From Pedosphaera sp. (lineage in GTDB: Bacteria; Verrucomicrobiota; Verrucomicrobiia; Limisphaerales; SXQI01), in assembly GCA_025359965.1 (NCBI GenBank), contig JANYDC010000141.1, forward strand, positions 1-55,663: a stretch of 55,663 nucleotides of DNA, given 5' to 3'. Shown one piece after another: positions 40,987 to 49,924 of the stretch. Position 1 is the stretch's first letter. Each line of letters opens with the position of its first letter. A program made the translations under genes and the position numbers. The notes beneath the pieces were generated by a model that made no database searches, was not told the DNA's origin, and was given only the letters and a program-made list of their open reading frames with translations.

Positions 40987-42342
40987 ATGAACCTGTGGAA
41001 CACGATAGCAGTTGGGTTTAAGGAGATTTGGGCGCACAAATCGCGCTCCCTGCTTACCATGCTGGGTATTGTACTGGGGGTGGCAAGTCTTGTGGCGATG
41101 GCCGCATTGGTCAAAGGCATGGAAAATGGCATGCGTGAATCAATGGTGGCCATGGGAGGCGCGGACAAAGTTTTGCTGGAGGATCAGGAAGTCCCACCCG
41201 AGCAGGAGCATCTGGCGGAGGAAGCCCCGGGGCGCACCATGCTGGACGTCATTTCTTTGCGGCGAAGTGCCCCATTGCTCAAGTTGGTTTCGCCTGAAAT
41301 GGAACTCGATTACACCACCATCACTCACGAAGATAAAATGGTGAACCCATCCGAATGCGTGGGTGTTTGGCCCGCGGTTCTGGATATGAATCTGCACACC
41401 TTGGAGCATGGCCGTTTTTTTACAGATTTGGACGAGGAGAACGCCAACAGTGTGTGTGTGATTGGTACTGGCATTCGTGATGAACTCTTTGGCACTCCTG
41501 AAAAGGCTGGACGAGAGATTGTGCCCATTGGGGAGGTCATCAATATTAACGGCCAGCCATTTACCATTGTAGGCATGTTCACGAGGTATGAGGGCGAGAT
41601 GGATCGCAAACTGCGGGAGTTGGCTAAATCCAAGCCCGCCGAAAAGCAGGCTGGGCCTTCGCGCATGAAAGGTTGGGGCAGACGGGGGGGCTGGGCTTTC
41701 ACGCGCAAGAATATGACGGTATACATGCCTCTTAACACGGCGTGGCTCAAATTCCGTTCCAGCAGCGGCACCAATGGCATGCCCGATCCGCGTTTATCGA
41801 GCATTGATGTCAAGGTTTCCGACATGAATCGATTGGAACCTGCTTTGCAACAGGCCCGCAACGTCATGATGATGACCCACCGCGGCATCGAGGACTTCAA
41901 TTTCCGCACTCAGGAGAATCAGCTTGATACCATCAACCAGCAGATTCGCAATGCGCGGTTGAGCGGGGGAATTATTGCCGCGATCAGCCTGCTGGTCGGG
42001 GGGATTGGGATCATGAACATTATGCTGGCCAGCATCAATGAGCGCATTCGCGAGATTGGTATCTGTAAAGCGGTGGGAGCCTCTGGGTTCTCCATTTTTC
42101 TTCAGATCCTCGTGGAAAGCATGGCTCTGTCAATTTTGGGTGCCGTCGCTGGTATTGGCGCGTCCTATGGCTTGGTTAAAATCATGGCCGCTATAACACC
42201 GACCGGTAACGCTCCGGTCATCACCACTGATGCCATGTTTGTTGCTGTGGGTTTCAGCGCCGCCGTCGGAATCTTCGCCGGCCTTTTCCCCGCGATTAAA
42301 GCGGCGCGCCTCCACCCCATCCAAGCCCTGCGCTACGAATAA
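40987..42342 (+). CDS. MacB-like ABC permease, copy 2
   Basis: A 451-residue paralogue of the previous permease (5 bp between stop and start), with the same helix-core-three-helix plan: SLLTMLGIVLGVASLVAM near the start, SGGIIAAISLLVGGIGIMNI, and LHPIQALRYE at the end. The periplasmic core is similar but clearly diverged (the basic glycine-rich loop is RMKGWGRRGGWAF here). Tandem permease pairs of this kind suggest functional specialisation of the two halves. Confidence 0.9.
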   Translation: MNLWNTIAVGFKEIWAHKSRSLLTMLGIVLGVASLVAMAALVKGMENGMRESMVAMGGADKVLLEDQEVPPEQEHLAEEAPGRTMLDVISLRRSAPLLKLVSPEMELDYTTITHEDKMVNPSECVGVWPAVLDMNLHTLEHGRFFTDLDEENANSVCVIGTGIRDELFGTPEKAGREIVPIGEVININGQPFTIVGMFTRYEGEMDRKLRELAKSKPAEKQAGPSRMKGWGRRGGWAFTRKNMTVYMPLNTAWLKFRSSSGTNGMPDPRLSSIDVKVSDMNRLEPALQQARNVMMMTHRGIEDFNFRTQENQLDTINQQIRNARLSGGIIAAISLLVGGIGIMNIMLASINERIREIGICKAVGASGFSIFLQILVESMALSILGAVAGIGASYGLVKIMAAITPTGNAPVITTDAMFVAVGFSAAVGIFAGLFPAIKAARLHPIQALRYE

Positions 42343-42692
42343 AAGGTAAGGCACTCAGTCCCTTGCGCGCCGCGGGCATGCTTTGTCCAGCGAGGTTGGT
42401 GACAAATGGGGGGAGGCGTGGTGGGTCACCCCGCCCCACCTTTCGGAAAAAGCGTGACGCCTCCTTTGCTTCCTCAGGTGTCGTGAATTGTTTCCAAGGG
42501 ATCGGCTGCAACCCCAATTCTGGCGAAAACGCATTTCAAGGCCGCGTACTGTGTGCGTTTAGACGCACAGTTGCCTGATGAGCGTCCCGTGATAATTTCG
42601 TCGGTAGACCCATGCCCTCAGCCATGTTCACATACAGATCATCGTTGACTACCACCACCTGAGTGCTAAAAATCGACCAACCCAGATGTACT
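42343..42692. other. Gene-free stretch with hairpin repeat between efflux operon and pseudopilin
   Basis: About 350 bp. It holds repeat copy 2 (42405-42464) and a small hairpin TGTGCGT-TTAG-ACGCACA (42552-42569) without a T-run. No coding potential was recognised. The promoter for the pseudopilin gene probably lies in the last 100 bp. Confidence 0.45.
42405..42464. repeat. Copy 2 of the G-rich repeat, forming a nested hairpin
   Basis: Shares 42405-42425 with the element at 24827-24848 (one indel). Here the repeat is part of a nested inverted structure: GGAGGCGT (42412-42419) pairs with ACGCCTCC (42457-42464), and just inside it GGTGGG (42420-42425) pairs with CCCACC (42435-42440). It could fold in RNA or act as a dispersed intergenic element, and lies about 60 bp after the efflux operon, where it might also protect or end the message. 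Confidence 0.6.
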
Positions 42693-43559
42693 ATGATGGT
42701 TCCTACTGAAATTTCGCGCAAAACCTTCGCCAAGCGAAGGGCCTCAGGCTTTACTCTGATCGAGTTGCTGGTCGTCATCGCAATCATCGCGATTTTGGCG
42801 GGCATGCTGCTGCCGGCACTTTCGAAAGCCAAAGATAGAGCCATCGTGACGGTGGATCTGAATAACGTGAAACAGGTCTTACTTGGGGTCGCGATGTTCA
42901 ATACCGACAACGATGAAGTGATGCCCCATTCCACTTGGGGTTCTGTTCCGGACGGCCCCGACGGCTGGTGCTACGCCACTAAGAACAAAGGACGTGATGC
43001 TTCTGCGCCTGCAAGTATGCCCAGTGGAGCTGGTCAGACAAGCAGTTCCAATCAGATCCCATTTTTTAAACTTGGCCAATTGGCAAAATACGTGGGTAAC
43101 AACCAGAAGGTATTCGATTGTCCGAGAGATGTTACGGAACGAACATCCTCCCGTAAGGTTGAGTGGAAAGAGCGCATCGTAAAAGTTACTTCCTATACTT
43201 TCAATGGAGCCGTGTCAGGTTACGGTTCTAACAAGGAAGTTGCAAACGCCGCAAACGGAGCAACTTATAAAGTAACGGGTTTTAATCCTATCGACTTTCT
43301 GCTTTGGGAAGCGGATGAGACGCAATCATTCAACTTCAATGATGCAGGAAACAATCCTGGCAACGCAGCGGAAGGCGTGTCCCAGAGACATGCCGGCGGT
43401 CGTTCGACTGATCCCACGAAGCCTGTAGGCGGAGGTGCAATGGTGGGTACCTTCGGCGGAACGGCGTATTTCACTAAGTGGGCTCGTTTCGGTAAACTGA
43501 GAAGCACCGGCGGTCAAGGCAGACCCAATGAGCTTTACTGCGGTCCTGGATATCGTTAA
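42693..43559 (+). CDS. Pseudopilin-like protein, tandem copy 1
   Basis: A 288-residue protein with a basic leader ([12 protein letters not shown]) and class III signal G19[19 protein letters not shown] (conserved Glu at +5). The mature part has [59 protein letters not shown] and [14 protein letters not shown], ending ELYCGPGYR. The H-X9-DG motif of related proteins is not present in canonical form; RHAGGR sits in its place. It is strongly similar over the full length to the gene at 44155, so the two arose by duplication. ATG at 42693 preferred (42696 also possible; GTG at 42663 less likely). Confidence 0.82.
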   Translation: MMVPTEISRKTFAKRRASGFTLIELLVVIAIIAILAGMLLPALSKAKDRAIVTVDLNNVKQVLLGVAMFNTDNDEVMPHSTWGSVPDGPDGWCYATKNKGRDASAPASMPSGAGQTSSSNQIPFFKLGQLAKYVGNNQKVFDCPRDVTERTSSRKVEWKERIVKVTSYTFNGAVSGYGSNKEVANAANGATYKVTGFNPIDFLLWEADETQSFNFNDAGNNPGNAAEGVSQRHAGGRSTDPTKPVGGGAMVGTFGGTAYFTKWARFGKLRSTGGQGRPNELYCGPGYR

Positions 43560-43572
43560 TCCTCCATTCTGA

Positions 43573-43941
43573 ATGAAAATCGATTTCTCCTTTGTGTTTC
43601 TCGCCCTGTGTTTGGTGGTCGGTTGTTCAAAGGATCCGACAGAATCGTCCGTTGGCAAGTCGACGCCTACTGAAAAGGCTGAGGATACAAAGACATTGAA
43701 GCCGAGCGATGGGATGGTGGCTGCCAGCAAAGGAATTGAGTCTGATATGAAGGCTGAGAAATTCGATGATGTTTTGCAGACCCTAACCATGATGCAGGGT
43801 AGTGCGAAATCCATTGAGGATCAACGGCAGTACCAATCCGCGCTTTATCAGGTGACTCAGGAATTGCAGAAAAAGGCTCAGACCGACCCTAAAGCTCGTC
43901 AGCGTTTTGACATGCTCGGTCGATTTTCTACGGGGAGATAA
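43573..43941 (+). CDS. Small lipoprotein between two pseudopilin genes
   Basis: A 122-residue lipoprotein: signal MKIDFSFVFLALCLVVGC with the lipobox VVGC (Cys18), then a disordered Ser/Thr/Lys linker (SVGKSTPTEKAEDTKTLKPS) and a helical C-terminal domain (about 45-122: IESDMKAEKFDDVLQTLTMM; QYQSALYQVTQELQKKAQ). No known family recognised. It starts 13 bp after the pseudopilin stop and is followed by a strong terminator, so both form a two-gene operon. A partner role for the pseudopilin is inferred from this. Confidence 0.75.
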   Translation: MKIDFSFVFLALCLVVGCSKDPTESSVGKSTPTEKAEDTKTLKPSDGMVAASKGIESDMKAEKFDDVLQTLTMMQGSAKSIEDQRQYQSALYQVTQELQKKAQTDPKARQRFDMLGRFSTGR

Positions 43942-43958
43942 GTCTTCTTCCCAATTCA

Positions 43959-43986
43959 GCCTCTCGCCACAAGCGAGAGGCTTTTT
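43959..43986 (+). terminator. Rho-independent terminator after the lipoprotein gene
   Basis: Perfect 8-bp stem GCCTCTCG (43959-43966) / CGAGAGGC (43974-43981), 7-nt loop CCACAAG, followed by TTTTT (43982-43986), 17 bp after the stop at 43941. It separates the first pseudopilin unit from the second. Confidence 0.88.
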
Positions 43987-44154
43987 GAATACGGAGTCCG
44001 ATCTCGATCACGGCCATCTGCAGAAGCATCGAGCGCAGCATTTTTTGCTTCGCTAGTTTAGAAAGCCGAAAAGTGCGAGAATTGTTCGTGCCGTTTTTGA
44101 CACTAAAGTTTTGCTGCAACAATCGAATTTTCTACAGCATTTTTTCTCCAAGCT

Positions 44155-45018
44155 ATGATATGCGGCGTTGAAACTTCATTTAAGCCTTTCTTAGCCAAAC
44201 GAGTTTCTGGTTTCACTCTGCTAGAGCTTATCGTGGTTATCGCAATCGTCGTGATTGTCGCCGGAATGATTGTTCCGGCGTTGTCCAAATCCAAGGATAG
44301 ATCGAGGGTCACGGTGGATCTAGACAACGTCAAACATGTCTTGGTCGGGACCAGCCTTTTCTGCTTTGACCATAATGATTCCATGCCGCACCCAACATGG
44401 GGATCTGTTCCGGAGGGGCCTGATGGCTGGGCCTATGCCACGCAGAATCGTGGTCGTGTTGCAGGATTGCCCAAGTTAATGCCGAGTGGAGAGGGCCGGA
44501 CGAGCAATTCCAACCAGATTCCCTTTTTCAAACTCGGTCAACTGGCTGCGTACGTTGGCAATAATCAGAGAATTTTTGATTGTCCCATGGACCTTGCGGA
44601 GCAAATTTCCACGCGTAAATTCGAATGGAGAGCGCGCACTATGAAGCTCACTTCATATACGTTCAATGGAGCTGTCTCTGGCTACGGAGCAATAGAGGCG
44701 CCCAATGCCGCAATCGGCTCAACCTACAAAATCTCCGGTTTTAATCCTATCGATTTTTTGTTGTGGGAGGCGGATGAGACGAACCCTTTCAATTTTCAGG
44801 ATGGGGCCAGCAACCCTGGAAATTCTTCCGAAAGTGCTTCTCTGAGACATGCGGGTGGAAGGCCGAACGATCCGTCAATGGCCATCTCTGGAGACGCCTT
44901 GGTGGGGACTGTTGGCGGTACGGCTTATTTTACTAAGTGGACGCGTTTTGGCAGGCTTCGGATCTCTGGCGGACCTAGAAGACCCAATGAGCTTTATTGC
45001 GGCCCCGGTTATCGTTAA
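44155..45018 (+). CDS. Pseudopilin-like protein, tandem copy 2
   Basis: A 287-residue paralogue of the protein at 42693-43559. Leader KPFLAKRVSG, then FTLLELIVVIAIVVIVAGM with Glu at +5. The mature parts align without major gaps: [64 protein letters not shown] and ELYCGPGYR are all shared. Divergence is concentrated in the linker after the membrane helix and in short charged loops. It has no lipoprotein partner of its own and is separated from copy 1 by a terminator, so it probably has its own promoter. The 3-prime end converges with the FG-GAP gene (9 bp apart). Confidence 0.82.
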   Translation: MICGVETSFKPFLAKRVSGFTLLELIVVIAIVVIVAGMIVPALSKSKDRSRVTVDLDNVKHVLVGTSLFCFDHNDSMPHPTWGSVPEGPDGWAYATQNRGRVAGLPKLMPSGEGRTSNSNQIPFFKLGQLAAYVGNNQRIFDCPMDLAEQISTRKFEWRARTMKLTSYTFNGAVSGYGAIEAPNAAIGSTYKISGFNPIDFLLWEADETNPFNFQDGASNPGNSSESASLRHAGGRPNDPSMAISGDALVGTVGGTAYFTKWTRFGRLRISGGPRRPNELYCGPGYR

Positions 45019-45027
45019 AACCTTCTC

Positions 45028-47334
45028 TTAAGGACGCCGTTTCGGAATATTGCTTAGTGGCACTCTTCGATTTGTACTTGCTTCAATGGTCCATGATTGC
45101 GCGCCCGCGGTGATTTTTGCGCTTGAAGTATCTGACCATGGAGCCAAGTGGAGCAATGAAGGGCGCTGGGATCTGTAGCCATCCCCGTTCGACGACATCT
45201 GAACATTTTTGAGAATTCCATCGATTTTGACAGCCTGTTTTTCGGAGAGAGGAGGTGAGAAGGCTATGGCTAACCCGCTCTCAATGCTCATTTCATTTTG
45301 GAAGATTTTCACCATCTGACGCGCACGGGGAAAGGCTTCCAGCGTCGTTACTATCAGGTCCAACTTTCCATCATTGTTGCAATCTGCTGCGACGGCGCAT
45401 CGGCTGTCGTTTTGAAGTCCTAGGCCGAAAAGATGAGCGACCTCAGTGAAATTAGTTCCTCCCAAATTCAAGTAAAACCGATTGCGCTCGTAGCCGCCAT
45501 AGGATTGGCCTCGGCCTCGTGTTTTGCGGTATTTCTCGGTGAAGTATACTTGTAACAATGGATTTTCCACTGAATCGGTCGCGTAGATGTCATGCAGCCA
45601 GAACTCACTTTCGTAATCCCGGACCGATTCTCGTGATTCATGTCCGGTGGTGAGGTAAAGGTCGGGGAAACCATCGTTGTCAAAGTCCGCTGCTGCAGCT
45701 GCCCATGCCCATCCCGTGCGGCGAATCGGTAGGTTTGCGGGGGCTGGATCAAAGCCCTCACTGTTTCTGCCGAACCACATACGATTCCCGTAGGTCATTT
45801 TAGCCCGCATTCCTTTATCCCCTTTGCCATATGGACGGGAGAGTCCACTGTGTTCCAAGCGGTCTGCCGTGGGGGAGTTCATGCCCATCATTAGAATATC
45901 TAGGTGCCCGTCCCCATTGAAATCGGCGAAGCTGTGTGACATGCCAAATCCACATGGTTCAGGCAACCAATTGGCAGTCATATCTTTGAAATGACCGGCA
46001 CCATCGTTCTTCCAAACATCAGCGCCCGCAAAATCGCTCACCATGAGCAAATCCAAGTAACCGTCATGGTCGAGATCAACCAGCGAAGCGCTGTAAACCC
46101 TCCGGTGTCTTTTGGTTGAAAGCCCACTGGTTTCCGTCACATCCGAAAAATTGCCTTTCCCGTCATTAATCAGCAAATAAGACGGATACCCATCGCGGGC
46201 ATCGAAATATGGGGTTGGCATCTGCCCCTTGGTGTATGGCGCTTTGTATTGTCCGATAAATAGGTCCAGCGAACCATCTCCGTTGATGTCCCCAAATGTA
46301 ATGGCCTGCGCATATTGAAAACGCGGATGAGCTTCCCACACCCTGCGCGGCGGAGTTGTGAATAGCGTGGAAGTGCTTCCTTGTGGTCCGGAGCTCGCGA
46401 CCTTTCGTCCCTCACTTCCCTCGTAGAGCAACACACCGTCGCCATCGACACAGAGAAAATCAAGAGTCCCATTGCCGTCAAAGTCTGCCAAACAGGCTGT
46501 GTAGATGGATCGAGGCGGTTCACTGCATAATTCCCCGGCCACCCAGGCTTCGATTGCAGTTCGTCGGTAGATCAGGTTGCGCGCAGCCAGAATGATCTCC
46601 GGATATCCGTCTCCATCCAAATCCTCCACAATCAATGGATCGATGAAGTAGGAGCGATCAGGCGGCGTAATTTCCTCACTGAAAACCTCTTTAAAAGCGG
46701 AAGATCCGGCGCGCAATCGGCACTGAATGCGTGAGGCATCAATACTTGCGACGGCAGGATGGGGCAGGGGAGACCATTGAATTGCCAACTCCCCCTCCAG
46801 AATAGCTCTTGCTTCCGGTACATCCTTGGTGAGTTGCGCGGCAAAATACACCACACTACGGGCCGGTTTACCGCCGCTGGCGGCGTCAAACTGCACGTGC
46901 CGAAATTCTGTCTCGTGAATACGCCAGCCTGCGCGGGAGATACCCACCAGCCATTCCGGTCCGGCCACACTTTTGCCATTGCCTGGCGCATCAAAGATTT
47001 GCACTAGGTGGGGCAGCATTTTTGCTGGGCCGTAGTTGGGGAGCATTATCGGAGCTGAGCCCAGTTGAGCCACAACTTCGAATCGATTAGAGGCTGCGTT
47101 GAGCTTATCCCAGAATTGTTCAATAATTCTGCTGTGGGTCTGAGCCTCCAACTCGGGACCCCAGTAATCAGCATCAGCCGCAGCCTCCTGTTTTTCCAGC
47201 AGTGCCTTGCCTTGTCGCAACAATTCGCTGACGGGTATTTTAGCAAGCGGAGGAAGTCTTCCTTTGTTGAGAATCCAAAGCGAGCAAAGGATCAGCAAAA
47301 CCACCAAGGCAATTTTCAACCGTGTGTTGGCCAT
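45028..47334 (-). CDS. Membrane-anchored FG-GAP/VCBS-repeat protein
   Basis: A 768-residue protein held by an N-terminal helix (LKIALVVLLILCSLWIL). From about residue 230 to 680 it contains repeated FG-GAP/VCBS units with the calcium loop D-x-(D/N)-x-D-G: DLDGDGYPEIILAARN, DFDGNGTLDFLCVDGDG, DINGDGSLDLFIGQYK, DLDHDGYLDLLMVSDF, DFNGDGHLDILMMGMN, DFDNDGFPDLYLTTGH and DCNNDGKLDLIVTTLE. These build an integrin-like beta-propeller. The C-terminal 70 residues (GDGYRSQRPSLLHLAPWSD) resemble a shortened ASPIC/UnbV module. Such CRTAC1-like proteins are abundant in this phylum; their ligands are unknown. Confidence 0.88.
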   Translation of the reverse strand: MANTRLKIALVVLLILCSLWILNKGRLPPLAKIPVSELLRQGKALLEKQEAAADADYWGPELEAQTHSRIIEQFWDKLNAASNRFEVVAQLGSAPIMLPNYGPAKMLPHLVQIFDAPGNGKSVAGPEWLVGISRAGWRIHETEFRHVQFDAASGGKPARSVVYFAAQLTKDVPEARAILEGELAIQWSPLPHPAVASIDASRIQCRLRAGSSAFKEVFSEEITPPDRSYFIDPLIVEDLDGDGYPEIILAARNLIYRRTAIEAWVAGELCSEPPRSIYTACLADFDGNGTLDFLCVDGDGVLLYEGSEGRKVASSGPQGSTSTLFTTPPRRVWEAHPRFQYAQAITFGDINGDGSLDLFIGQYKAPYTKGQMPTPYFDARDGYPSYLLINDGKGNFSDVTETSGLSTKRHRRVYSASLVDLDHDGYLDLLMVSDFAGADVWKNDGAGHFKDMTANWLPEPCGFGMSHSFADFNGDGHLDILMMGMNSPTADRLEHSGLSRPYGKGDKGMRAKMTYGNRMWFGRNSEGFDPAPANLPIRRTGWAWAAAAADFDNDGFPDLYLTTGHESRESVRDYESEFWLHDIYATDSVENPLLQVYFTEKYRKTRGRGQSYGGYERNRFYLNLGGTNFTEVAHLFGLGLQNDSRCAVAADCNNDGKLDLIVTTLEAFPRARQMVKIFQNEMSIESGLAIAFSPPLSEKQAVKIDGILKNVQMSSNGDGYRSQRPSLLHLAPWSDTSSAKITAGAQSWTIEASTNRRVPLSNIPKRRP

Positions 47335-47520
47335 ATTAATTCAGGAACAGTGCTAAAGTAACAAACCAGCCCTTAAAGCAAAGTCGATACGGGACAATTG
47401 ACAGATGTCTGTACTCATCTGCACCTTCTCAAAAAAAGATTGGCAGAAATGTCCTGAAAGCATTTCTTTATTCGTTGTAGCTGTGAACGAGTTTAAGCAC
47501 GAAAGTTATTTAATTGAATT

Positions 47521-47931
47521 ATGAGCACAGAAAACAAATCCTCTCAGACTTCCACGGGCGGAACACCGGCAAGCGTCGTCTGGTTTGAAATTCCGGCGGA
47601 CAACGTTGAGCGGGCCAAAACTTTTTACCAAAATCTCTTTGGGTGGACGATAAACCCTATCCCCAATATGTCCGACTATTGGCATGTGGACACGGGTGGT
47701 GCAGACCAGTCGCCTGATGCGGGGTTGATGAAGCGCAAGCAACCAGGGCAGGGCATCACGAATTACGTGCTTGTGAAATCGGTGACTACAGCAGCAAATG
47801 AAGCGGTAAAGCTGGGCGGCAAAATCTGCATGCCCAAGACAGCCGTTCCGAATATGGGCCACTTTGCCATTTGTCAGGATACGGAGAACAATACGTTCGG
47901 TATTTGGGAAATGGATCAGAACGCGAAATAA
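47521..47931 (+). CDS. VOC (glyoxalase/bleomycin-resistance fold) family protein
   Basis: A 136-residue small cytoplasmic protein. Paired beta-alpha-beta-beta-beta modules are visible: VVWFEIPADNVERAKTFYQNLFGW at the start (shown only as landmark; key residues E and FY) and GHFAICQDTENNTFGIWE at the end, whose Glu is the usual metal ligand. The VOC fold covers dioxygenases, glyoxalases and binding proteins, so the reaction is not predictable. It opens the ten-gene same-strand run that ends with an ECF42-type sigma factor; VOC and YCII genes are typical companions of that sigma group. Confidence 0.85.
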   Translation: MSTENKSSQTSTGGTPASVVWFEIPADNVERAKTFYQNLFGWTINPIPNMSDYWHVDTGGADQSPDAGLMKRKQPGQGITNYVLVKSVTTAANEAVKLGGKICMPKTAVPNMGHFAICQDTENNTFGIWEMDQNAK

Positions 47932-47977
47932 TTGGCCAGTCTTTCACCTACTCCGCTACAAGCGAATATCTTCACCT

Positions 47978-48409
47978 ATGAGCTCCGAAATCAAAGAAAT
48001 CATGGCCCAGCAACCAAATAACGGATACATGCTGATTTTTCGAGGAACCGACTGGTACAAAGGGCTTTCGCCCGAAGAAATGCAGCAAGTGGCGGATCAC
48101 TGGATGGGGTGGTTCAAGGGTTTGAGTGATCAGGGTAAAGTGGTTGCAGGGAACCCTTTGGAACCCAAGGGTAAAATCGTTTCGGGAAAAGGGGGTCGAA
48201 TGATTGCCGACGGTCCGTTTGTTGAATCCAAAGAAACGATTGGCGGATATTTTCTTCTCAAGGTGGAAAGCTTAGAAGAGGCTGTGGCTATAGCGCAGGC
48301 CTGTCCTGGGCTGCCGTACGGAATCCGAGTGGAGGTAAGACCCATCGCAGGCGAGTGTCCGATGGTCCACCAGGTTAGGGCGGCTGCAGATTTGGCCTTA
48401 GCCCAGTAG
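47978..48409 (+). CDS. YCII/DGPF-domain protein
   Basis: A 143-residue protein. GYMLIFRGTDWYKGLSPEEM, then MIADGPFVESKETIGGYFLL and VESLEEAVAIAQACPGLPYG show the YCII-related fold. The DGPF motif (residues in IADGPFVES) is the hallmark of the protein group linked to ECF42 sigma factors. The function is unknown; suggested to be a small enzyme or binding protein acting with the sigma factor. ATG at 47978 was chosen; the longer frame into the preceding VOC gene is not homologous. Second gene of the cluster. Confidence 0.88.
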   Translation: MSSEIKEIMAQQPNNGYMLIFRGTDWYKGLSPEEMQQVADHWMGWFKGLSDQGKVVAGNPLEPKGKIVSGKGGRMIADGPFVESKETIGGYFLLKVESLEEAVAIAQACPGLPYGIRVEVRPIAGECPMVHQVRAAADLALAQ

Positions 48410-48414
48410 TTGCC

Positions 48415-48870
48415 ATGCAAAAAATTGTTCCTTTTCTGTGGTTCGATGGCCGTGCCGAGGAGGCCATGATTTTCTACACTTCCATTTTCAAAAATTCAAC
48501 GGTTGGGAATGTGAACCGATTTGGAGAGGGAACAGTTATTTCTGCAACCTTCAAACTGGATGGACAGGAATTTATCGCGCTGAACGGCGGCCCCATGTTC
48601 ACCTTCTCGCCCGCGATTTCGTTCTTTGTGAGGTGTGAAACTCAGTCGGAAGTCGACGAAATCTGGGAGAAACTTTCAGCAGGCGGGGAAAAACAGCAAT
48701 GCGGCTGGCTGAAGGATCAATTCGGAGTTTCGTGGCAAGTTATCCCATCAATTCTGGGAGATCTTTTGGGTGACGAAGATGGCGCAAAATCCCAGAGGGT
48801 CATGCAAGCCATGCTCCAGATGACGAGGATTGACATCAAAGGCCTACAGGAGGCTTACGATCACAAATGA
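48415..48870 (+). CDS. PhnB-like VOC family protein
   Basis: A 151-residue protein of the PhnB/3-demethylubiquinone methyltransferase-like (VOC) group: IVPFLWFDGRAEEAMIFYTS, ATFKLDGQEFIALNGG, and CGWLKDQFGVSWQVIPSIL, which is diagnostic. The methyltransferase name is historical; members are metal-binding-fold proteins with undefined activities. It starts 5 bp after the YCII gene, so the two are surely co-transcribed. Confidence 0.87.
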   Translation: MQKIVPFLWFDGRAEEAMIFYTSIFKNSTVGNVNRFGEGTVISATFKLDGQEFIALNGGPMFTFSPAISFFVRCETQSEVDEIWEKLSAGGEKQQCGWLKDQFGVSWQVIPSILGDLLGDEDGAKSQRVMQAMLQMTRIDIKGLQEAYDHK

Positions 48871-49091
48871 TTGGAACAGGATATCTGGAAAAGGAGGGCC
48901 GTCTGATGGGTCTGGAAGCACCTGGACCCCTGCCGGCGCTCCCATGTGTTCGCGCCAACAATGATTGGAGCGATATGAGACTGATCTCCAAAAACTGAAC
49001 GCCACAAAGAATCTCACCTCCGGATGATTCGGGGGATTGACCAATCTCCCATTCCCCCGTAACACATCACAAAATCCAATACACTCAAATC

Positions 49092-49493
49092 ATGAAATAT
49101 GTACCTGTCATAGCCGGTGTTCTGCTGGGTTTCGTTTTCGTGGCCTCGGGCCTTGTCGTACTTCTCAAACTGGTTCCCATGCCCCCGCCGCCGGAGGGTT
49201 CAGCTGCCGCGCACTTTATGGCGGCATTCGGGCCTACCGGATATTTTACCTTCGTGAAGATCCTGGAAGTGGTCGGAGGCATTCTCGTCGCCATTCCTCG
49301 CACGCGTAATTTCGGCCTTTTAGTGCTGGGGCCGATTATTATTAACATTCTTGCCTTTCATCACTTTGTTACTCAAGGCGCAGGCCTGTTCGATCCGCCC
49401 CTGCTCGTTATTGTTGCGCTGGCGCTCTACCTGCTTTGGGTTGGCCGCAAAGCATTTGCTAACCTCATCAATACGCGGGCTGTGAAACAATGA
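49092..49493 (+). CDS. DoxX-like small membrane protein
   Basis: A 133-residue protein with four hydrophobic helices: VIAGVLLGFVFVASGLVVLL, a helix around 40-70 with GPTGYFTFVKILEVVGGIL, FGLLVLGPIIINILAFHHF and LLVIVALALYLLWVGRKAF. The pattern and the KxxEVVGG-type second helix resemble DoxX/DoxD-like membrane proteins, which often lie beside VOC and SRPBCC genes. The function is unclear (redox or membrane stress in other systems). It is separated from the upstream gene by 221 bp, so it may begin a new transcript. Confidence 0.75.
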   Translation: MKYVPVIAGVLLGFVFVASGLVVLLKLVPMPPPPEGSAAAHFMAAFGPTGYFTFVKILEVVGGILVAIPRTRNFGLLVLGPIIINILAFHHFVTQGAGLFDPPLLVIVALALYLLWVGRKAFANLINTRAVKQ

Positions 49494-49511
49494 GTTCCTG
49501 TACTTCCAGGT

Positions 49512-49919
49512 ATGAAGATCGATTCGAGCAAAACCGACGTTGATGGCCATTTGAAAAACGGGGTGCTCAAGGAATGCTTCAAGGACGGCTCAGTGTCCTG
49601 CATCGGGGAGTTTTGCAATGGGGAGAAGGTTCGTGAGTGGAAGTATTATTTAAAAAATGGACTGTTGAAGGCTTCGGGGAAATACATCAACGGTAAAATG
49701 ACGGGGGAATGGACTTGGTGTCGTGAGAACGGGAAGCTTCTGCAAACTGGTTCTTTTGATGAGGAAAAGAGAGTGGGACGATGGAGGCGGTACCATGCCA
49801 ACGGATCGCTCTACGACGAAGGCGAATACGCCAATGACAAGAAAATCGGTGAGTGGCGGATTTATGACACTACTGGAAAACTGATCAAAACAACGCGGCA
49901 CAAATCGCAAATGGGATAA
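49512..49919 (+). CDS. MORN-type repeat protein, YwqK-like
   Basis: A 135-residue protein with four or five repeats of about 23 residues in which a G-x-W-x-x-(Y/W)-x-x-x-G-x-(L/K) pattern recurs: [60 protein letters not shown] and [18 protein letters not shown]. These are variant MORN repeats of the kind annotated as YwqK-family antitoxin. No toxin partner is apparent: neighbours are a DoxX-like protein and a beta-propeller. No signal peptide. Its stop is 5 bp before the next gene, suggesting operon membership. Confidence 0.8.
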   Translation: MKIDSSKTDVDGHLKNGVLKECFKDGSVSCIGEFCNGEKVREWKYYLKNGLLKASGKYINGKMTGEWTWCRENGKLLQTGSFDEEKRVGRWRRYHANGSLYDEGEYANDKKIGEWRIYDTTGKLIKTTRHKSQMG

Positions 49920-49924
49920 AGATT

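Noticed and set aside
47402..47421. Inverted repeat CAGATG-N8-CATCTG next to TTGACA (47398-47403)
   Set aside because: The -35-like hexamer has no matching -10 at proper distance and the 6-bp arms are too short to call an operator.
48871..49091. Short minus-strand frame in the gap between the VOC and DoxX-like genes
   Set aside because: No signal peptide, motif or ribosome-binding site; kept as intergenic.
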